From positions 1,922,001-1,986,000 of the forward strand of contig NZ_CP024923.1 in NCBI RefSeq assembly GCF_002796605.1: DNA of 64,000 bases. Direction: 5' to 3'. The notes under the pieces are model-generated. The model did not search any database and was not told where the DNA came from. It saw only the letters and a list, made by a program, of their open reading frames with translations. Origin of the DNA: Sphingomonas psychrotolerans (GTDB lineage Bacteria > Pseudomonadota > Alphaproteobacteria > Sphingomonadales > Sphingomonadaceae). Both the position numbers and the translations under genes were made by a program. This document shows, piece by piece, positions 34,899 to 44,245 of this stretch (position 1 is its first letter; every line of letters begins with the position of its first letter).

Positions 34899-35944
34899 TC
34901 AATCCGACGCAACTCGCCGCTCTCTCTCCGCAGAAGCGCGCGCAAGTCATCTATGCGGAGGCACAGTCGCAGCTCTCGAGCCGGCTGTGGCGCGCCGCGC
35001 TCGGCGACGGCGACAGCAAAGACGCGCGCGACGCCTCGCCCTTCGGCGGCAACAATATGAACATGGATTCGCTGCTCGGCCTGCTCGGCGGCCGCGAAAG
35101 CATGGCCGGCGCGCAGGCGCCCTGCGCCTGCCATTGCGCATGCAACTGCCACAAGCCGGCCGACGCGGCTCCGGTCAGTCAGCCGGCCAAAGTCGGTATC
35201 GGCACCACCGGCGCCGGCACGATCGATCCCGACGAGCCGCGCACCGCTTATACGCCCGTGCGATTGTCGACCGGCGATGGCGCGGCGGGCAGCAACGGCA
35301 ACCTCCAGCTCGGCGCCAATGCGCGCTACGCCGGCACCTTCGCAATGGCCGAAGCGCGCACCGGCATCCCCGCCTCCGCGCTGGCCGCGATCGTCGATGC
35401 CGAAGCCGCCAAGACCGGCGACGGCAGCTGGAACACCCATTCGCGCAACCCGCGCTCGAGCGCCGCCGGGCTCGGCCAGTTCCTCAGCGGTACCTGGCAG
35501 GATCTGGCACAGACCCAGGGCACCTGGCTCAACACGTATGCCGCCGATCGCGGCTGGCTCGACGGCCGTGGGCGGCTCCAGACCGGCAACCGCGCCGAAC
35601 TGCTCGCATTGCGCTATGATCCGCAGGCTTCGATCCTCGGCGTCGCCGATCTCGCCAAATGCAATCTCGATCGGCTCGAACAGGTCGGGGTCCGGGTCCG
35701 CACCGATGCCGAGACGCTCGCCAAAGCCGCCTATCTCGGCCACCATCTCGGGCTTGGCGACGCCAGGAAGTTCCTGAGCGGCGGGATCGACGCGGGCCGC
35801 GCCCGCATGCTCCTTTCGGCCCAGATCGGGTCGTCGGCGGCCGAGCAGCGCATCGCCAGCACGGGCAACGCCACCCAGGCGCATCGCCAGTGGCTGCTGG
35901 GCTTCATCGATCGGAAAATTCGCCCCGACGCGTTCGCGGCGTAG
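34895..35944 (+). CDS. Putative flagellar muramidase with a Cys/His cluster
   Basis: This 349-residue protein has a helical N-terminus (1-70), a tight cluster CACHCACNCH (about residues 79-88) and a lysozyme-like domain from about 145 (FAMAEARTGIPASALAAIVD, AEAAKTGDGSWNTHSRN, then AAGLGQFLSGTWQDL). Glu within IVDAEAAK is the candidate catalytic acid. It probably supplies the wall-cutting activity that FlgJ lacks here, by analogy with Rhodobacter SltF. I see no classical signal peptide, so export through the flagellar apparatus is possible. It is the last gene of the flbT operon, overlapping fliJ by four bases. Confidence 0.75.
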   Translation: MINPTQLAALSPQKRAQVIYAEAQSQLSSRLWRAALGDGDSKDARDASPFGGNNMNMDSLLGLLGGRESMAGAQAPCACHCACNCHKPADAAPVSQPAKVGIGTTGAGTIDPDEPRTAYTPVRLSTGDGAAGSNGNLQLGANARYAGTFAMAEARTGIPASALAAIVDAEAAKTGDGSWNTHSRNPRSSAAGLGQFLSGTWQDLAQTQGTWLNTYAADRGWLDGRGRLQTGNRAELLALRYDPQASILGVADLAKCNLDRLEQVGVRVRTDAETLAKAAYLGHHLGLGDARKFLSGGIDAGRARMLLSAQIGSSAAEQRIASTGNATQAHRQWLLGFIDRKIRPDAFAA

Positions 35945-35953
35945 ATTTCTTCC

Positions 35954-35959
35954 TATAAC
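35954..35959 (+). promoter_or_regulatory. YCTATAAC box upstream of the sigma factor gene
   Basis: TTCCTATAACG lies 10 bases after the muramidase stop and 216 before the sigma gene ATG. The 230-base gap also holds two copies of CGTAGATTTCT (35939 and 36018), which could mark a binding site. I see no other gene in the gap. Confidence 0.4.
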
Positions 35960-36174
35960 GAAATCACTGTTTACCATGCGCCATGGCGCGGTTAGCAACC
36001 CGTAAACCATTGTAGATCGTAGATTTCTGCGGGTTCCGCCCCACCTACGGGCCATCCCCACTGCGTAATTTTACATATAGGAGCGGTTTACATCCGTTAA
36101 AGGATTAACTGGCATCAGTGTCCCTGTCGAAAGGGCAGCCTCAGGGCGGCCTCCACGAAACAGGGGATTGCAAA

Positions 36175-37224
36175 ATGTCGAAGATCACGATCGCGCTCGA
36201 AGCCGCCGTTGCCACCGTCATCGAAAACACGCCCGCCGACGGCAACCGCAGCAATCGTCAGCGCGTGTATGTCGATCGTGCCTTCGCCCAGATCCTCAAG
36301 CTGATCGCCCCGCGCATCCGCCACTTCATCCGCCAGTACGGCCTGGTCGCCCATTGGGACGATGCCGAGCAGTGCTGCGCCATCGCCGTTCACCGCGCGA
36401 TCGAGGCCTATGACCCCGCCAAGGCGCAGTTCACCACTTTCGTGAACTGGCAGATCCGCGGCGAGCTCCAGAGCCTCCGCTTCCGCCTGATGACCGATCA
36501 GCGCCCCTCGGCGAAGAAGGTCGAGGCGACCACCGTGTCGCTCAACGCGCTCTCCGTCGGCATGGACGGCGAGGAAATGTCGCCCGAGACGCTGATCGAG
36601 GACGAGGACGCCCTCGCCCGGACCGAAGCCGCCGCATCGGACTATCTCTCGGAAGGCGCGATCGCCTCGCTGGTCGACGCCTATGTCGATCACCTCCGCA
36701 AGGTCGGCATCGAGGCGCTCCGCCGCCGTCCCCGTCCGAAGCGTGAGGAAGCCGCTCTCCGCCGCGAAGGCCCGCGTCTCCGCACCGCCACCTACGGCAT
36801 CGATCCCGCCGAGCTCGAGAAGCTCGAAGCCAAATTGAGCCGCGACCGCGACATCGTCGTCCGCCGCGTGTTCCAGGCCTCGACCCTCGACGATCTCTCG
36901 CTCGAGACCGGCGTCACCAAGGAGCGCGTCCGTCAGATCACCAAGCGCGCCGCCAAGACGCTCGCCGAAATCGCCGCTGCCGATCCGCGCTTCGCCGTGA
37001 TGGCGGAATATGGCCGCGCCGCGACCAAGCGCCGCCAGCCGGCACCGGCGACCACCTCGCTGCTGCCCGATGCCGATCAGCCGCACAACCGCCTCGCCAG
37101 CGTCCGCGCCATCCAGCCGGCCGAGCTGAACGTCGCGCTGGCCGCCCCGGTCGAGAGCGTCGAGCGCGTCGAGGCGGTGCTCATCGCTCAGGCCGCTGCC
37201 CCTTCGACCGCCATTCTGCACTAA
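36175..37224 (+). CDS. Divergent sigma-70-family factor encoded in the flagellar cluster
   Basis: This 349-residue protein has region 2 at about 34-108 (core-binding YVDRAFAQILKLIAPRIRHF, -10 recognition FTTFVNWQIRGELQSL) and region 4 at about 215-270, with the HTH TLDDLSLETGVTKERVRQITKRA. The long linker between them (110-215) has an arginine-rich stretch and no clear region 3, and about 75 residues follow region 4. It is not RpoD, FliA, RpoH or an ECF factor by size or motif order, though region 2.4 (QIRGEL) recalls FliA (RIRGAM). ATG 36175 follows AGGGGAT; an upstream in-frame GTG at 36118 is less likely. Its targets may be the YCTATAAT promoters; that is inference. Confidence 0.85.
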   Translation: MSKITIALEAAVATVIENTPADGNRSNRQRVYVDRAFAQILKLIAPRIRHFIRQYGLVAHWDDAEQCCAIAVHRAIEAYDPAKAQFTTFVNWQIRGELQSLRFRLMTDQRPSAKKVEATTVSLNALSVGMDGEEMSPETLIEDEDALARTEAAASDYLSEGAIASLVDAYVDHLRKVGIEALRRRPRPKREEAALRREGPRLRTATYGIDPAELEKLEAKLSRDRDIVVRRVFQASTLDDLSLETGVTKERVRQITKRAAKTLAEIAAADPRFAVMAEYGRAATKRRQPAPATTSLLPDADQPHNRLASVRAIQPAELNVALAAPVESVERVEAVLIAQAAAPSTAILH

Positions 37225-37258
37225 TTTCGCCAGACCACCCGCACATCCGTATTCTTCC

Positions 37259-37264
37259 TATAAT
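37259..37264 (+). promoter_or_regulatory. YCTATAAT box upstream of the gene at 37290
   Basis: TTCTTCCTATAATG ends 25 bases before the start codon, a spacing close to that of flbT. Confidence 0.55.
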
Positions 37265-37289
37265 GTAGGCAGATAGCTGGAGAGGCTCT

Positions 37290-37805
37290 ATGTACGGCGA
37301 GATCGAGATGGGCGAAGGCACGCATGGCGGCTGGGCAATGATGCCTCGTCCCAATCGCCGCCTGACTGCGCTGGCCCGCGAAGTGGCGCGCTGCGCGCTG
37401 CCGCTGCTGCCCGAAGGCGCGGGCCTGTTCATGGGTCTCGAGACCGATGCGGCCGGCGCCATTCACCTGCTCTGGTGGCGCTCGGACGATTTCGCCAAGG
37501 TCGCCGAGATCAGCGCCTCGCCCGCGGGTTTTTGCGCAGTCGACACCGAAGAAGGTGCGCTTCAGGAAGCCGCGGCCGAACTCCTCGAATATCTCGCCGG
37601 CCGCTGGCCGAGCCCCCCCGCGGGTTTCGGTGTGATCACCGATGGCGCCGGCGTGGCGTTCGCCCCCGATCACCCCGCGCCTTCGGCGTCTGGCTGGCTG
37701 CTCCGCCAAGCGACCGGCAGCGCCCCGCTGCTCGCGATCGTGGCGCTCGATCCGTCCGGCCCCTGCGCATTGCTCGCCCAGCGACGGGAAAGCTCGCTCC
37801 ATTAA
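37290..37805 (+). CDS. Hypothetical protein carrying a flagellar-type promoter box
   Basis: This 171-residue protein starts MYGEIEMGEGTHGGWAMM after GGAGAGG. It is a soluble alpha/beta protein: a helix RLTALAREVARCALPLLPEG, strands AAGAIHLLWWRSDDF, then an acidic region EEGALQEAAAELLEYLAGRW. I recognise no family. It lies directly after the sigma factor gene but has its own box. A role in flagellar control or export is suggested only by position and promoter. Confidence 0.6.
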   Translation: MYGEIEMGEGTHGGWAMMPRPNRRLTALAREVARCALPLLPEGAGLFMGLETDAAGAIHLLWWRSDDFAKVAEISASPAGFCAVDTEEGALQEAAAELLEYLAGRWPSPPAGFGVITDGAGVAFAPDHPAPSASGWLLRQATGSAPLLAIVALDPSGPCALLAQRRESSLH

Positions 37806-37927
37806 GTTTGGATTCAAGTTCCACTAAACGGACGCTCATTCTATTAAAGGATACGGCGTTAACCTTGCATTATTCTTGTTTCGCTTCATGAGGGTTCACA
37901 AGCGGCATTAGTCCGCGGAGGACCGGC

Positions 37928-39043
37928 ATGGCGATGGCAAAGGGGAAGGGAAAGCGGCAGGGCGGCGCCCGCGCAGCGACCGGCGTTGTGCCGGTCGACA
38001 TGCATCGCTGCTTCGTCTTCCCCAATCGCATGCGTGAGCAGCGCCGCGCAGCCGGGCATGTCAGGCTGCTGCGCCTTGCCTCGACGATCCCCGACATCCC
38101 CTATATCCGCCTGTCCAAGATCGAGCGCGGCGAAGTGGTTCCGCGCGCCGAGGAAATCCGTCGCATCGCCGCGGCGCTCGCCATCGCGCCTGCCGATTTG
38201 CTGCTCGACGTCGACGCGCCCGGCTTCGACATTGCGTTGTGGGCCGAGCCGTTCCTCGACGGCACGCCAAACGATCTCGCAGAAGAGCACTTCGCCGTGC
38301 TGCTCGCGGCGGCGTTGCGCGCGCGGCGCGTCGGCGATCCGGCGCTGACCATCGCCGCAATCGAACGCGATTACGGCCTCGCCCCGGTCAATTTGTCGCG
38401 CATCGAAAACGCGCAGAAAACGTTCGCTCGCTGGAATGCCGCCACGCAACACACCTTGTACCAGCTTTTCCGCGTCCCCGACGAGACCGAGCTGCGCCAG
38501 TCCGTCGCCGCGCTGCACGCCAGCGGCGCGCTGGACGACTTCTTCGCTCACATCGCCAGCCCTGCCGCCCGCCACGAGCGGACGCGCGCCCGGATCGCCG
38601 AGATCTCGGCCGCGCTTCAGACCAGTGACGCGGTTCCCGATCCGGTCGTGGCGCCGCTGCCGGTGACGGGTGCAGTGTCGATCAGGCTGGTCCCGGTGCT
38701 CGGCGCCCCGCTCGCGCAGGGGCTGATCGCCGATACGCCGACGCCCGAGAAAGCCGAAGCGCCGCACGCCGCTGGCCCGCGCGCCTTCGGGCTCAAGGTC
38801 TGCCGCGCCACGCTCGGCGGCGGCCTTCCCGGCCAGGCCGTGGTGATCGTCGACCCCGATCGCTTCCCCTCCCCCGGCAGCCTCGCGGCACTGCGCGAGG
38901 AAGCGGGATGGCGGCTGCTCTCGGTCGGGTCCGATCGCGACGGACGCATGATCGGCTATAGCAGCAATCCCGAGCTCGAGATCGTCCTCGACGATTGCGA
39001 TCCCGCGCGCCTCGCCGCCCTGGTCGGCGCGATCTTTCCTTGA
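37928..39043 (+). CDS. Regulator with an XRE-type HTH, a second HTH-like domain and a S24/LexA-like C-terminus
   Basis: The 371-residue protein has a basic N-terminus and an XRE HTH at about 33-100 (MREQRRAAGHVRLLRLAS, then YIRLSKIERGEVVPRAEEI). A second HTH-like unit follows at about 125-185 (AIERDYGLAPVNLSRIENAQ). From about 245 it has a beta-rich domain (IRLVPVLGAPLAQGLI, later LPGQAVVIVDPDRFPSPG) resembling the S24 fold of phage-type repressors. I cannot place a Ser-Lys dyad, so self-cleavage is doubtful. ATG 37928 follows GGAGG. Cytoplasmic DNA binder; target unknown, but the context points to flagellar or c-di-GMP control. Confidence 0.72.
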   Translation: MAMAKGKGKRQGGARAATGVVPVDMHRCFVFPNRMREQRRAAGHVRLLRLASTIPDIPYIRLSKIERGEVVPRAEEIRRIAAALAIAPADLLLDVDAPGFDIALWAEPFLDGTPNDLAEEHFAVLLAAALRARRVGDPALTIAAIERDYGLAPVNLSRIENAQKTFARWNAATQHTLYQLFRVPDETELRQSVAALHASGALDDFFAHIASPAARHERTRARIAEISAALQTSDAVPDPVVAPLPVTGAVSIRLVPVLGAPLAQGLIADTPTPEKAEAPHAAGPRAFGLKVCRATLGGGLPGQAVVIVDPDRFPSPGSLAALREEAGWRLLSVGSDRDGRMIGYSSNPELEIVLDDCDPARLAALVGAIFP

Positions 39044-39084
39044 AGCCGCAAATACGCTCGCGCCCAAAGCCCTGAATAACCTCC

Positions 39085-39090
39085 TATAAA
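39085..39090 (+). promoter_or_regulatory. YCTATAAT-type box upstream of the GGDEF-EAL gene (TATAAA)
   Basis: CCTCCTATAAAG lies 37 bases before the ATG at 39127. Confidence 0.45.
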
Positions 39091-39126
39091 GTATGTTGGA
39101 GGCATCGCGCCTCAGGGAGTTAGGCA

Positions 39127-40722
39127 ATGAAGGGCTGGCTGCGGCGGTGGTTCGTCAGCTATCGGGACTATGTGATCATTGTTGCCCCGGTGGCGGCGAT
39201 GCTGCTGCTCGGCGCCCTGCTCGATCTGAGCGAGAGCTTCCATGCCTTCGCCATCCAGCACGAACGCTGGCAGCTCGACGAGATCTTTCCCGCTTTCTGC
39301 ATCGCCGGCCTGCTCTACATGGTGCTGCTCGTCGGCCGGACGCGGGGGCTGCGGCACGAACTGCTGCGGCGCCAGCGCGCCGAGGGCGAAGCCAATCAGC
39401 TCGCCCGAAATGATTCGCTCACCGGCCTCGCCAATCGCCGCACCTTGGTGGCCCATATCGCGGACCGCGCGGCCAGGCTCGCGCCCGCGACCGAGATCAG
39501 CGTCTTCGTGCTCGATCTCGATCGTTTCAAGCCGGTCAACGACACCTATGGCCATGAAGGCGGCGACGCCGTGCTCGTCACGATCGCGCGCCGGCTGGAA
39601 CAGCTGACGGGCGAGTCCGGGCTGGTCGCGCGGATCGGTGGCGACGAATTCGCCTGCGTTCTCGAATATCCGGCAGGCTCGCTCGAACCGGTCGAGACCG
39701 CCGAGGCGATCCTGGCGTTGGTCGCCAGGCCGGTCCAGTTGCGCGGCGGGCTCGCCGAAGTCAGCGCCTCGGTCGGCCTGGTCACGTGCGCTTCCGGCGC
39801 ATCGGACGCCGAAGAGATGCTGCGCGCCGCCGATTTCGCGATGTACCACGCCAAGCGATCGGGCCGTTCGAACTATTGCGTCTTCGCGGCGGAGATCGAG
39901 GCCGAGATGCGCGAACGCGCCGAGCTCGAGCTCGACATGCACGCCGGCATCCATCGTGGTGAGTTCGTCCCTTATTTCCAGCCGATCGTGATGCTCGCTT
40001 CGGGCGAGATGATCGGCTTCGAGGCGCTCGCCCGCTGGAACCATCCGACGCGCGGGCTGATCGGCCCCGATCTGTTCATCCCGATCGCCGAGGATGCAGG
40101 GATGATCCAGGATCTCGGCTTCGCCGTGCTGCGCCGCGCCTGTATCGAGGCACGGCGATGGCCGCAGCATCTGACCTTGTCGGTCAATATTTCGCCGCTC
40201 CAGCTCAACGATCCGTGGCTCCCCCAGCGCATCCTCCAGGTGCTGTGCACCACCGGCTTCGCCCCTGCCCGACTGATCGTAGAGATCACCGAGACTCGTT
40301 TGGTCGAGGATATCGAGGCGGCGCGCGTGATCCTCCTCTCGCTGCGCAATGCCGGCATCCAGATCGCGCTCGACGATTTCGGCACCGGCTATGCCAGCCT
40401 CAAGCATCTGCGCGAGTTGCAGTTCAACCGGATCAAGATCGATCGCAGCTTCGTCCAGGACATGCGCGCCGGCGACAACGGCCAGATCGTCCGCGCCATC
40501 CTGAGCCTCAGCGAAGGCCTCGGCCTTCCGGTCACCGCCGAAGGCATCGAGACCGACGAGAGCGCGGTGCTGCTCGCAGGTCTCGGCTGCGAGTTTGGCC
40601 AGGGCTTCCTCTACAGCCACGCGGTCGAGGCCGAAGCGGCGCTCGAAATGGCGCGCGCGGCGCATCATCTCGGCCACGACGCGCCGGCCATGCCGCCCGA
40701 GGCCCGCTCCGCCACGCCGTGA
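39127..40722 (+). CDS. Membrane GGDEF-EAL protein (c-di-GMP turnover)
   Basis: This 531-residue protein has two membrane segments (about 15-33 and 56-74), a GGDEF domain (about 95-255; GGDEF motif intact in [11 protein letters not shown]) and an EAL domain (about 265-510). The EAL domain has [56 protein letters not shown] and AEGIETDE, so all metal and catalytic positions are present. It could make or degrade c-di-GMP; an I-site RxxD is not evident. A flagellar-type box lies upstream, which suggests it tunes motility together with flagellar genes. Confidence 0.93.
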   Translation: MKGWLRRWFVSYRDYVIIVAPVAAMLLLGALLDLSESFHAFAIQHERWQLDEIFPAFCIAGLLYMVLLVGRTRGLRHELLRRQRAEGEANQLARNDSLTGLANRRTLVAHIADRAARLAPATEISVFVLDLDRFKPVNDTYGHEGGDAVLVTIARRLEQLTGESGLVARIGGDEFACVLEYPAGSLEPVETAEAILALVARPVQLRGGLAEVSASVGLVTCASGASDAEEMLRAADFAMYHAKRSGRSNYCVFAAEIEAEMRERAELELDMHAGIHRGEFVPYFQPIVMLASGEMIGFEALARWNHPTRGLIGPDLFIPIAEDAGMIQDLGFAVLRRACIEARRWPQHLTLSVNISPLQLNDPWLPQRILQVLCTTGFAPARLIVEITETRLVEDIEAARVILLSLRNAGIQIALDDFGTGYASLKHLRELQFNRIKIDRSFVQDMRAGDNGQIVRAILSLSEGLGLPVTAEGIETDESAVLLAGLGCEFGQGFLYSHAVEAEAALEMARAAHHLGHDAPAMPPEARSATP

Positions 40723-40753
40723 CAACGCCCGCCGCCATGCTAAGGCGTGGCGC

Positions 40754-41425
40754 ATGGGCAAAGCTGCTTGCTTCTACGCAGTCGAGGGGGTCGACGGATC
40801 CGGCAAGTCGGGCATCGTGACCTGTATCCTCGCGCATCTGACGAACCAGGGCATTCCGGCGATCGCCACGCGCGAGCCAGGCGGCACGCCGCAGGGCGAA
40901 AGGATCCGCGCGCTCTTGCTGTCGGGTGCCGACGATGCGTGGGATCAGCAATCCGAGCTGCTGATGATGACCGCCGCCCGCGTCGAGCATGTCCGCCGAG
41001 TGATCCTGCCGTCGCTCGCGCAGGGCATCTCGGTGGTGTCGGACCGCTATGTCGGCTCGACCATCGCCTATCAGGGCGCCGGCCGGGGCATGACCGACGC
41101 CTATATCCGCCACCTCCACAAGGAAGCGGTCGGCGATGTCTGGCCCGACCTGGTCGTCGTCCTCGATCTCGATCCGGCGATCGGCCTCGCGCGGAGCCGG
41201 CAGCGGCTCAGCGCCGGCGCGATCGACGAGGGCCGGTTCGAGACGCTCGACGTGGATTTCCACCGCCGCATCCGCCAATCCTATCTCGATCAGGCCAGGC
41301 GCGACCCCAGCCGCCACGTCGTGGTCGACGCGCGCGGCACTCCCGAGGAAGTGCGCGCGCGCGCGATTGATGCGATCGACGCGTGGCGCGCCGGCCAGGC
41401 CATCACCCCACCACGAACGTCGTAG
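40754..41425 (+). CDS. tmk: Thymidylate kinase-like protein
   Basis: This 223-residue P-loop kinase has Walker [14 protein letters not shown], the [13 protein letters not shown] block and the DRY motif [17 protein letters not shown]. It would phosphorylate dTMP to dTDP in the cytoplasm. The usual neighbours of housekeeping tmk (holB, dacA) are absent, so this could be a second copy. Its 3' end overlaps the convergent DUF4198 gene by 23 bases. No ribosome-binding site is obvious; spacing from the GGDEF-EAL gene is 31 bases. Confidence 0.9.
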   Translation: MGKAACFYAVEGVDGSGKSGIVTCILAHLTNQGIPAIATREPGGTPQGERIRALLLSGADDAWDQQSELLMMTAARVEHVRRVILPSLAQGISVVSDRYVGSTIAYQGAGRGMTDAYIRHLHKEAVGDVWPDLVVVLDLDPAIGLARSRQRLSAGAIDEGRFETLDVDFHRRIRQSYLDQARRDPSRHVVVDARGTPEEVRARAIDAIDAWRAGQAITPPRTS

Positions 41426-42029
41426 TCGTGATCCGATGGACTGCGTCCACTGCGCCGCCCGGTAGCGTCGCCGCGCCCTCTTTCTGCGTCGCGGACAGGA
41501 GATAGCGTCCCTTCTCGCGCACCGGCACCTCGATCGCACCTGCCGCATCCGCGACCATCGTCTTCGACCATTTGTCAGGCGTGATCACCACCACCTTTGC
41601 CCCCGCGACCGGCTTGCTGTCGCGCGTCACTACGAAGCGGCCCGAACTCGCGGCCGCCGGCACGATCTCGAACGGCAGCAAGGCGCGCGGATCGCTGCGG
41701 CCGGCGCGGGCATAATAGACCACGCCTTCCTTCTTCCCTTCGGCGTCCCACGGCGCGAAGACATTGTCGTCCCAGGCGCGCACGTCGCCCGCCGGCGCCG
41801 CGGCTTCGAGATAGCCGGCCTTGCGCACCAGTGCCGCATCGCCGCCCGAAAGCAGCTTCGGCGCCTTGAGCTTGACGAATTCCGGATCCCCGCCTTCGGG
41901 AAGCGGATCGCCCGGCTCCCCCAGATAGATCCGCACCGGGCCGTTGCCGTCGCGCTCGATCCACACTTCGTGCGCCTGCGCCGCACCTGCAAAGCCGAGC
42001 ATCAGAGCCGCCAATATCAGTCGCTTCAT
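41403..42029 (-). CDS. Periplasmic DUF4198-family protein
   Basis: This 208-residue protein has a Sec signal peptide ([16 protein letters not shown]) and the mature start [18 protein letters not shown]. Its beta-rich domain contains [20 protein letters not shown] (carboxypeptidase regulatory-like strand). DUF4198 proteins occur with metal-uptake systems. Here it is the last gene behind the siderophore receptor, DUF3649, PepSY and DUF3325 genes, so a role in periplasmic iron handling is likely. Confidence 0.82.
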   Translation of the reverse strand: MKRLILAALMLGFAGAAQAHEVWIERDGNGPVRIYLGEPGDPLPEGGDPEFVKLKAPKLLSGGDAALVRKAGYLEAAAPAGDVRAWDDNVFAPWDAEGKKEGVVYYARAGRSDPRALLPFEIVPAAASSGRFVVTRDSKPVAGAKVVVITPDKWSKTMVADAAGAIEVPVREKGRYLLSATQKEGAATLPGGAVDAVHRITTTTFVVG

Positions 42030-42060
42030 CGCTTCCCTCCAGAATGTGCCGGCACGCAGA

Positions 42061-42351
42061 TCACGAACGCCGGTCGGTGCGTCGCCACGCCGGCGACAAA
42101 TTGAGTGCCAGAAACACGATGCCGGCCGCGAGCATCAGCATGCCCGCCCACAGGATCGGACCAAAGACCGCGCCATAAGCCATGATGGCCGGAGGAAAGG
42201 CTGCGATGATCGACACCCATGCGGCAAGCCGCATCCGCCGCCGCGTGCCGACATCGGGGCGCCGGCCGAGACGACGCTGATGGTGCTCGTCGGTGGCGAG
42301 CGCGAACAGCAGGAACCCCGCAAGCGCCAGGAGCAGCGTGATCAGACTCAT
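42061..42351 (-). CDS. DUF3325-family small membrane protein
   Basis: This 96-residue protein has three predicted membrane helices: ITLLLALAGFLLFALAT, LAAWVSIIAAFPPAIMAYGAV and LWAGMLMLAAGIVFLALNL. Such ORFs accompany PepSY proteins in proteobacterial siderophore loci. The start overlaps the PepSY stop by four bases. Confidence 0.82.
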   Translation of the reverse strand: MSLITLLLALAGFLLFALATDEHHQRRLGRRPDVGTRRRMRLAAWVSIIAAFPPAIMAYGAVFGPILWAGMLMLAAGIVFLALNLSPAWRRTDRRS

Positions 42352-43934
42352 TCCGCCGGCTCCAGCACCGGCGCCGATTGCTCGACCACTTGCCGCCGTG
42401 GTTTTCGCGCCGCCGGGCGATAGCGGCCGACGCGCGCCGCGATCGCGACGAACCCCAGTCCGAAGCCCAGGATCACGGCATCGGTCCCCGCCATCAGCCA
42501 GTCCCCGCGCGCGATCGTCGCGGCGATTCCCTGTTCGGTGGCGGCGAGATTGTAGAACGGGATCGCCGCCAGCAGGATCCCGGTGGTGCCGAGCACGATC
42601 GTCCAGGCGATCTGCGGCCGCCGGACGAGCGCGAGGAGCAGCGCCGCCAGCCAGGCGAGGAACAGGACATGGACTTCCCACTCCCCCCGCCCCTTCATCG
42701 CCACCGGCAGCAGCCGGTTCGCCCACAGCATCGCCGCGATCCCGAGCGGGAAGCCGGCTATTACTGCGACGTTGAACCGCTCGACCAGGCGGAAGCCGAA
42801 ATGCGGCCGCGCGGGATCGGGCAATTTCTCGCGCCTTTTGACCGTCCACAGCACCAGCCCGCTCGCCACCATCACGCTACCCGCCACGCCGCACAGGAAA
42901 TAGATCCAGCGCATCCCATAATCGGCGAAGCGCCCCGCATGCAGCCCGATCATCGCGCCCGCGGTTACGGACGCCCCGCCCGGGGCCGGCGATTGCCAGA
43001 CCAATTTGCCGGTCGCGCCTTCATAGGTCAGGCTCGGGGTGCGCGCAGAGAGCATCGACGACGAACTACGGCTGATCGTCACGCGCGCCGCCGCGTCGCC
43101 GGGCAAGGCCACGTCGATAAAGCCCGCCGGTGCGCCCAGCCGGCGCTCGGCGTCCTGCACGATCGACGTCAGCGGCACCATGGGCATGCGCTGCCCGGTC
43201 CGCTCCACTTCGGGCGCCTCGGGAAACAGCGTCTCGAACATCTTCGCATCGTCGCTGTAATTGGCGACCACCGCCCACGGCATCAGCATCGCCATCAGCG
43301 TGACGAGGCCGGTATAGGTGATCATCAGATGGAAGGGCAGCGCCAGCACCGCACTGGCATTGTGCCCGTCTAGCCACGAGCGCTGCCCCTTCGCACGCCG
43401 CAGCGTGAAGAAATCCCTGAAGATTTTCTTGTGCGTCACGATCCCGCTCAGGATCGCGACCAGCATCATCATCGTCGCGAAGCCGACCAGCCAGCGCGCC
43501 CAGATCACCGGCATGTAATAAAGGTCGAAATGAAAGCGATAGAAGAACTCGCCGCCCCGTGTCTCGCGCACCGTGGCGGGCTCGCCATCGGAGCCGATCA
43601 GCGCCTGGTTGTTGCGCCGTCCGCGCCGCCGCGGTGGTTCGCCCTTCTTCGGCTCGGGCTGCCAGAAGATCTGCGTCCCGGGACTGCGCGCGTTCGGCAT
43701 CGGAATGAACCAACTCTTCGCGTCGGGCGCCTTCCTGTCGAGAAAGCGCTGTGCGCCGGCGAGCACCTGCATCGGTTGCTCGACCCGCGCCAGTTCGGGC
43801 CGCATCCAGCGGTTCAATCCCTCGCGATAAAAGGCGATCGTGCCCGCGACGAACACCGCGAACAGCAGCCAGCCGAGCAGCAGCCCGGACCAGGTGTGCA
43901 GGAACGCCTGCGATTGGCGAAAGCCCTTGTTCAC
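42348..43934 (-). CDS. PepSY-type inner-membrane protein (iron uptake)
   Basis: This 528-residue protein begins with GTG in a GTGA overlap. The N-terminal membrane helix follows LHTWSGLLLGWLLFAVFVAG, the PepSY_TM hallmark. Further helices lie at about 160-180, 205-230, 350-375 and in the C-terminal third. Conserved His residues in FLHTWSG and MIGLHAGRF could bind haem or metal. Members of this family reduce or process ferric siderophores at the inner membrane. It is embedded in a TonB-receptor operon, which supports that role. Confidence 0.9.
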   Translation of the reverse strand: MNKGFRQSQAFLHTWSGLLLGWLLFAVFVAGTIAFYREGLNRWMRPELARVEQPMQVLAGAQRFLDRKAPDAKSWFIPMPNARSPGTQIFWQPEPKKGEPPRRRGRRNNQALIGSDGEPATVRETRGGEFFYRFHFDLYYMPVIWARWLVGFATMMMLVAILSGIVTHKKIFRDFFTLRRAKGQRSWLDGHNASAVLALPFHLMITYTGLVTLMAMLMPWAVVANYSDDAKMFETLFPEAPEVERTGQRMPMVPLTSIVQDAERRLGAPAGFIDVALPGDAAARVTISRSSSSMLSARTPSLTYEGATGKLVWQSPAPGGASVTAGAMIGLHAGRFADYGMRWIYFLCGVAGSVMVASGLVLWTVKRREKLPDPARPHFGFRLVERFNVAVIAGFPLGIAAMLWANRLLPVAMKGRGEWEVHVLFLAWLAALLLALVRRPQIAWTIVLGTTGILLAAIPFYNLAATEQGIAATIARGDWLMAGTDAVILGFGLGFVAIAARVGRYRPAARKPRRQVVEQSAPVLEPAE

Positions 43935-44245
43935 AGCCGCCCCGTCGCTTCGATCGACGCCCACGCAGTCGCGCCGGCAACGGCGCCGAGCAATGCCAGC
44001 GTCCACACCGCCCGCCAGCCGCTGCGCGCCGCGAAGGCCCACATCGCCGCGGCCGCGCAGATCACGAACGCGACCAAGGTGGCGATCACCGTCGCCTCGG
44101 AGCGCGCGCCCGGGATCACTCGGGCGAGCGCCATCGCCCACAGGCTGCCGACGGCATAGCCCAGCGGGATCGCCGCGAGCACGCGCAGCGCCATGTCGCC
44201 GCGCCGTGCCCAGGGCTTGCCGGAAAGGCGGCCGGCGCCGCTCAT
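43931..44245 (-). CDS. DUF3649-family small membrane protein
   Basis: This 104-residue protein has three membrane helices (LRVLAAIPLGYAVGSLWAMA, ATVIATLVAFVICAAAAMWA, VWTLALLGAVAGATAWASI). It is typical of the small partner encoded between a ferrisiderophore receptor and a PepSY protein. Overlaps both neighbours by four bases. Confidence 0.82.
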   Translation of the reverse strand: MSGAGRLSGKPWARRGDMALRVLAAIPLGYAVGSLWAMALARVIPGARSEATVIATLVAFVICAAAAMWAFAARSGWRAVWTLALLGAVAGATAWASIEATGRL

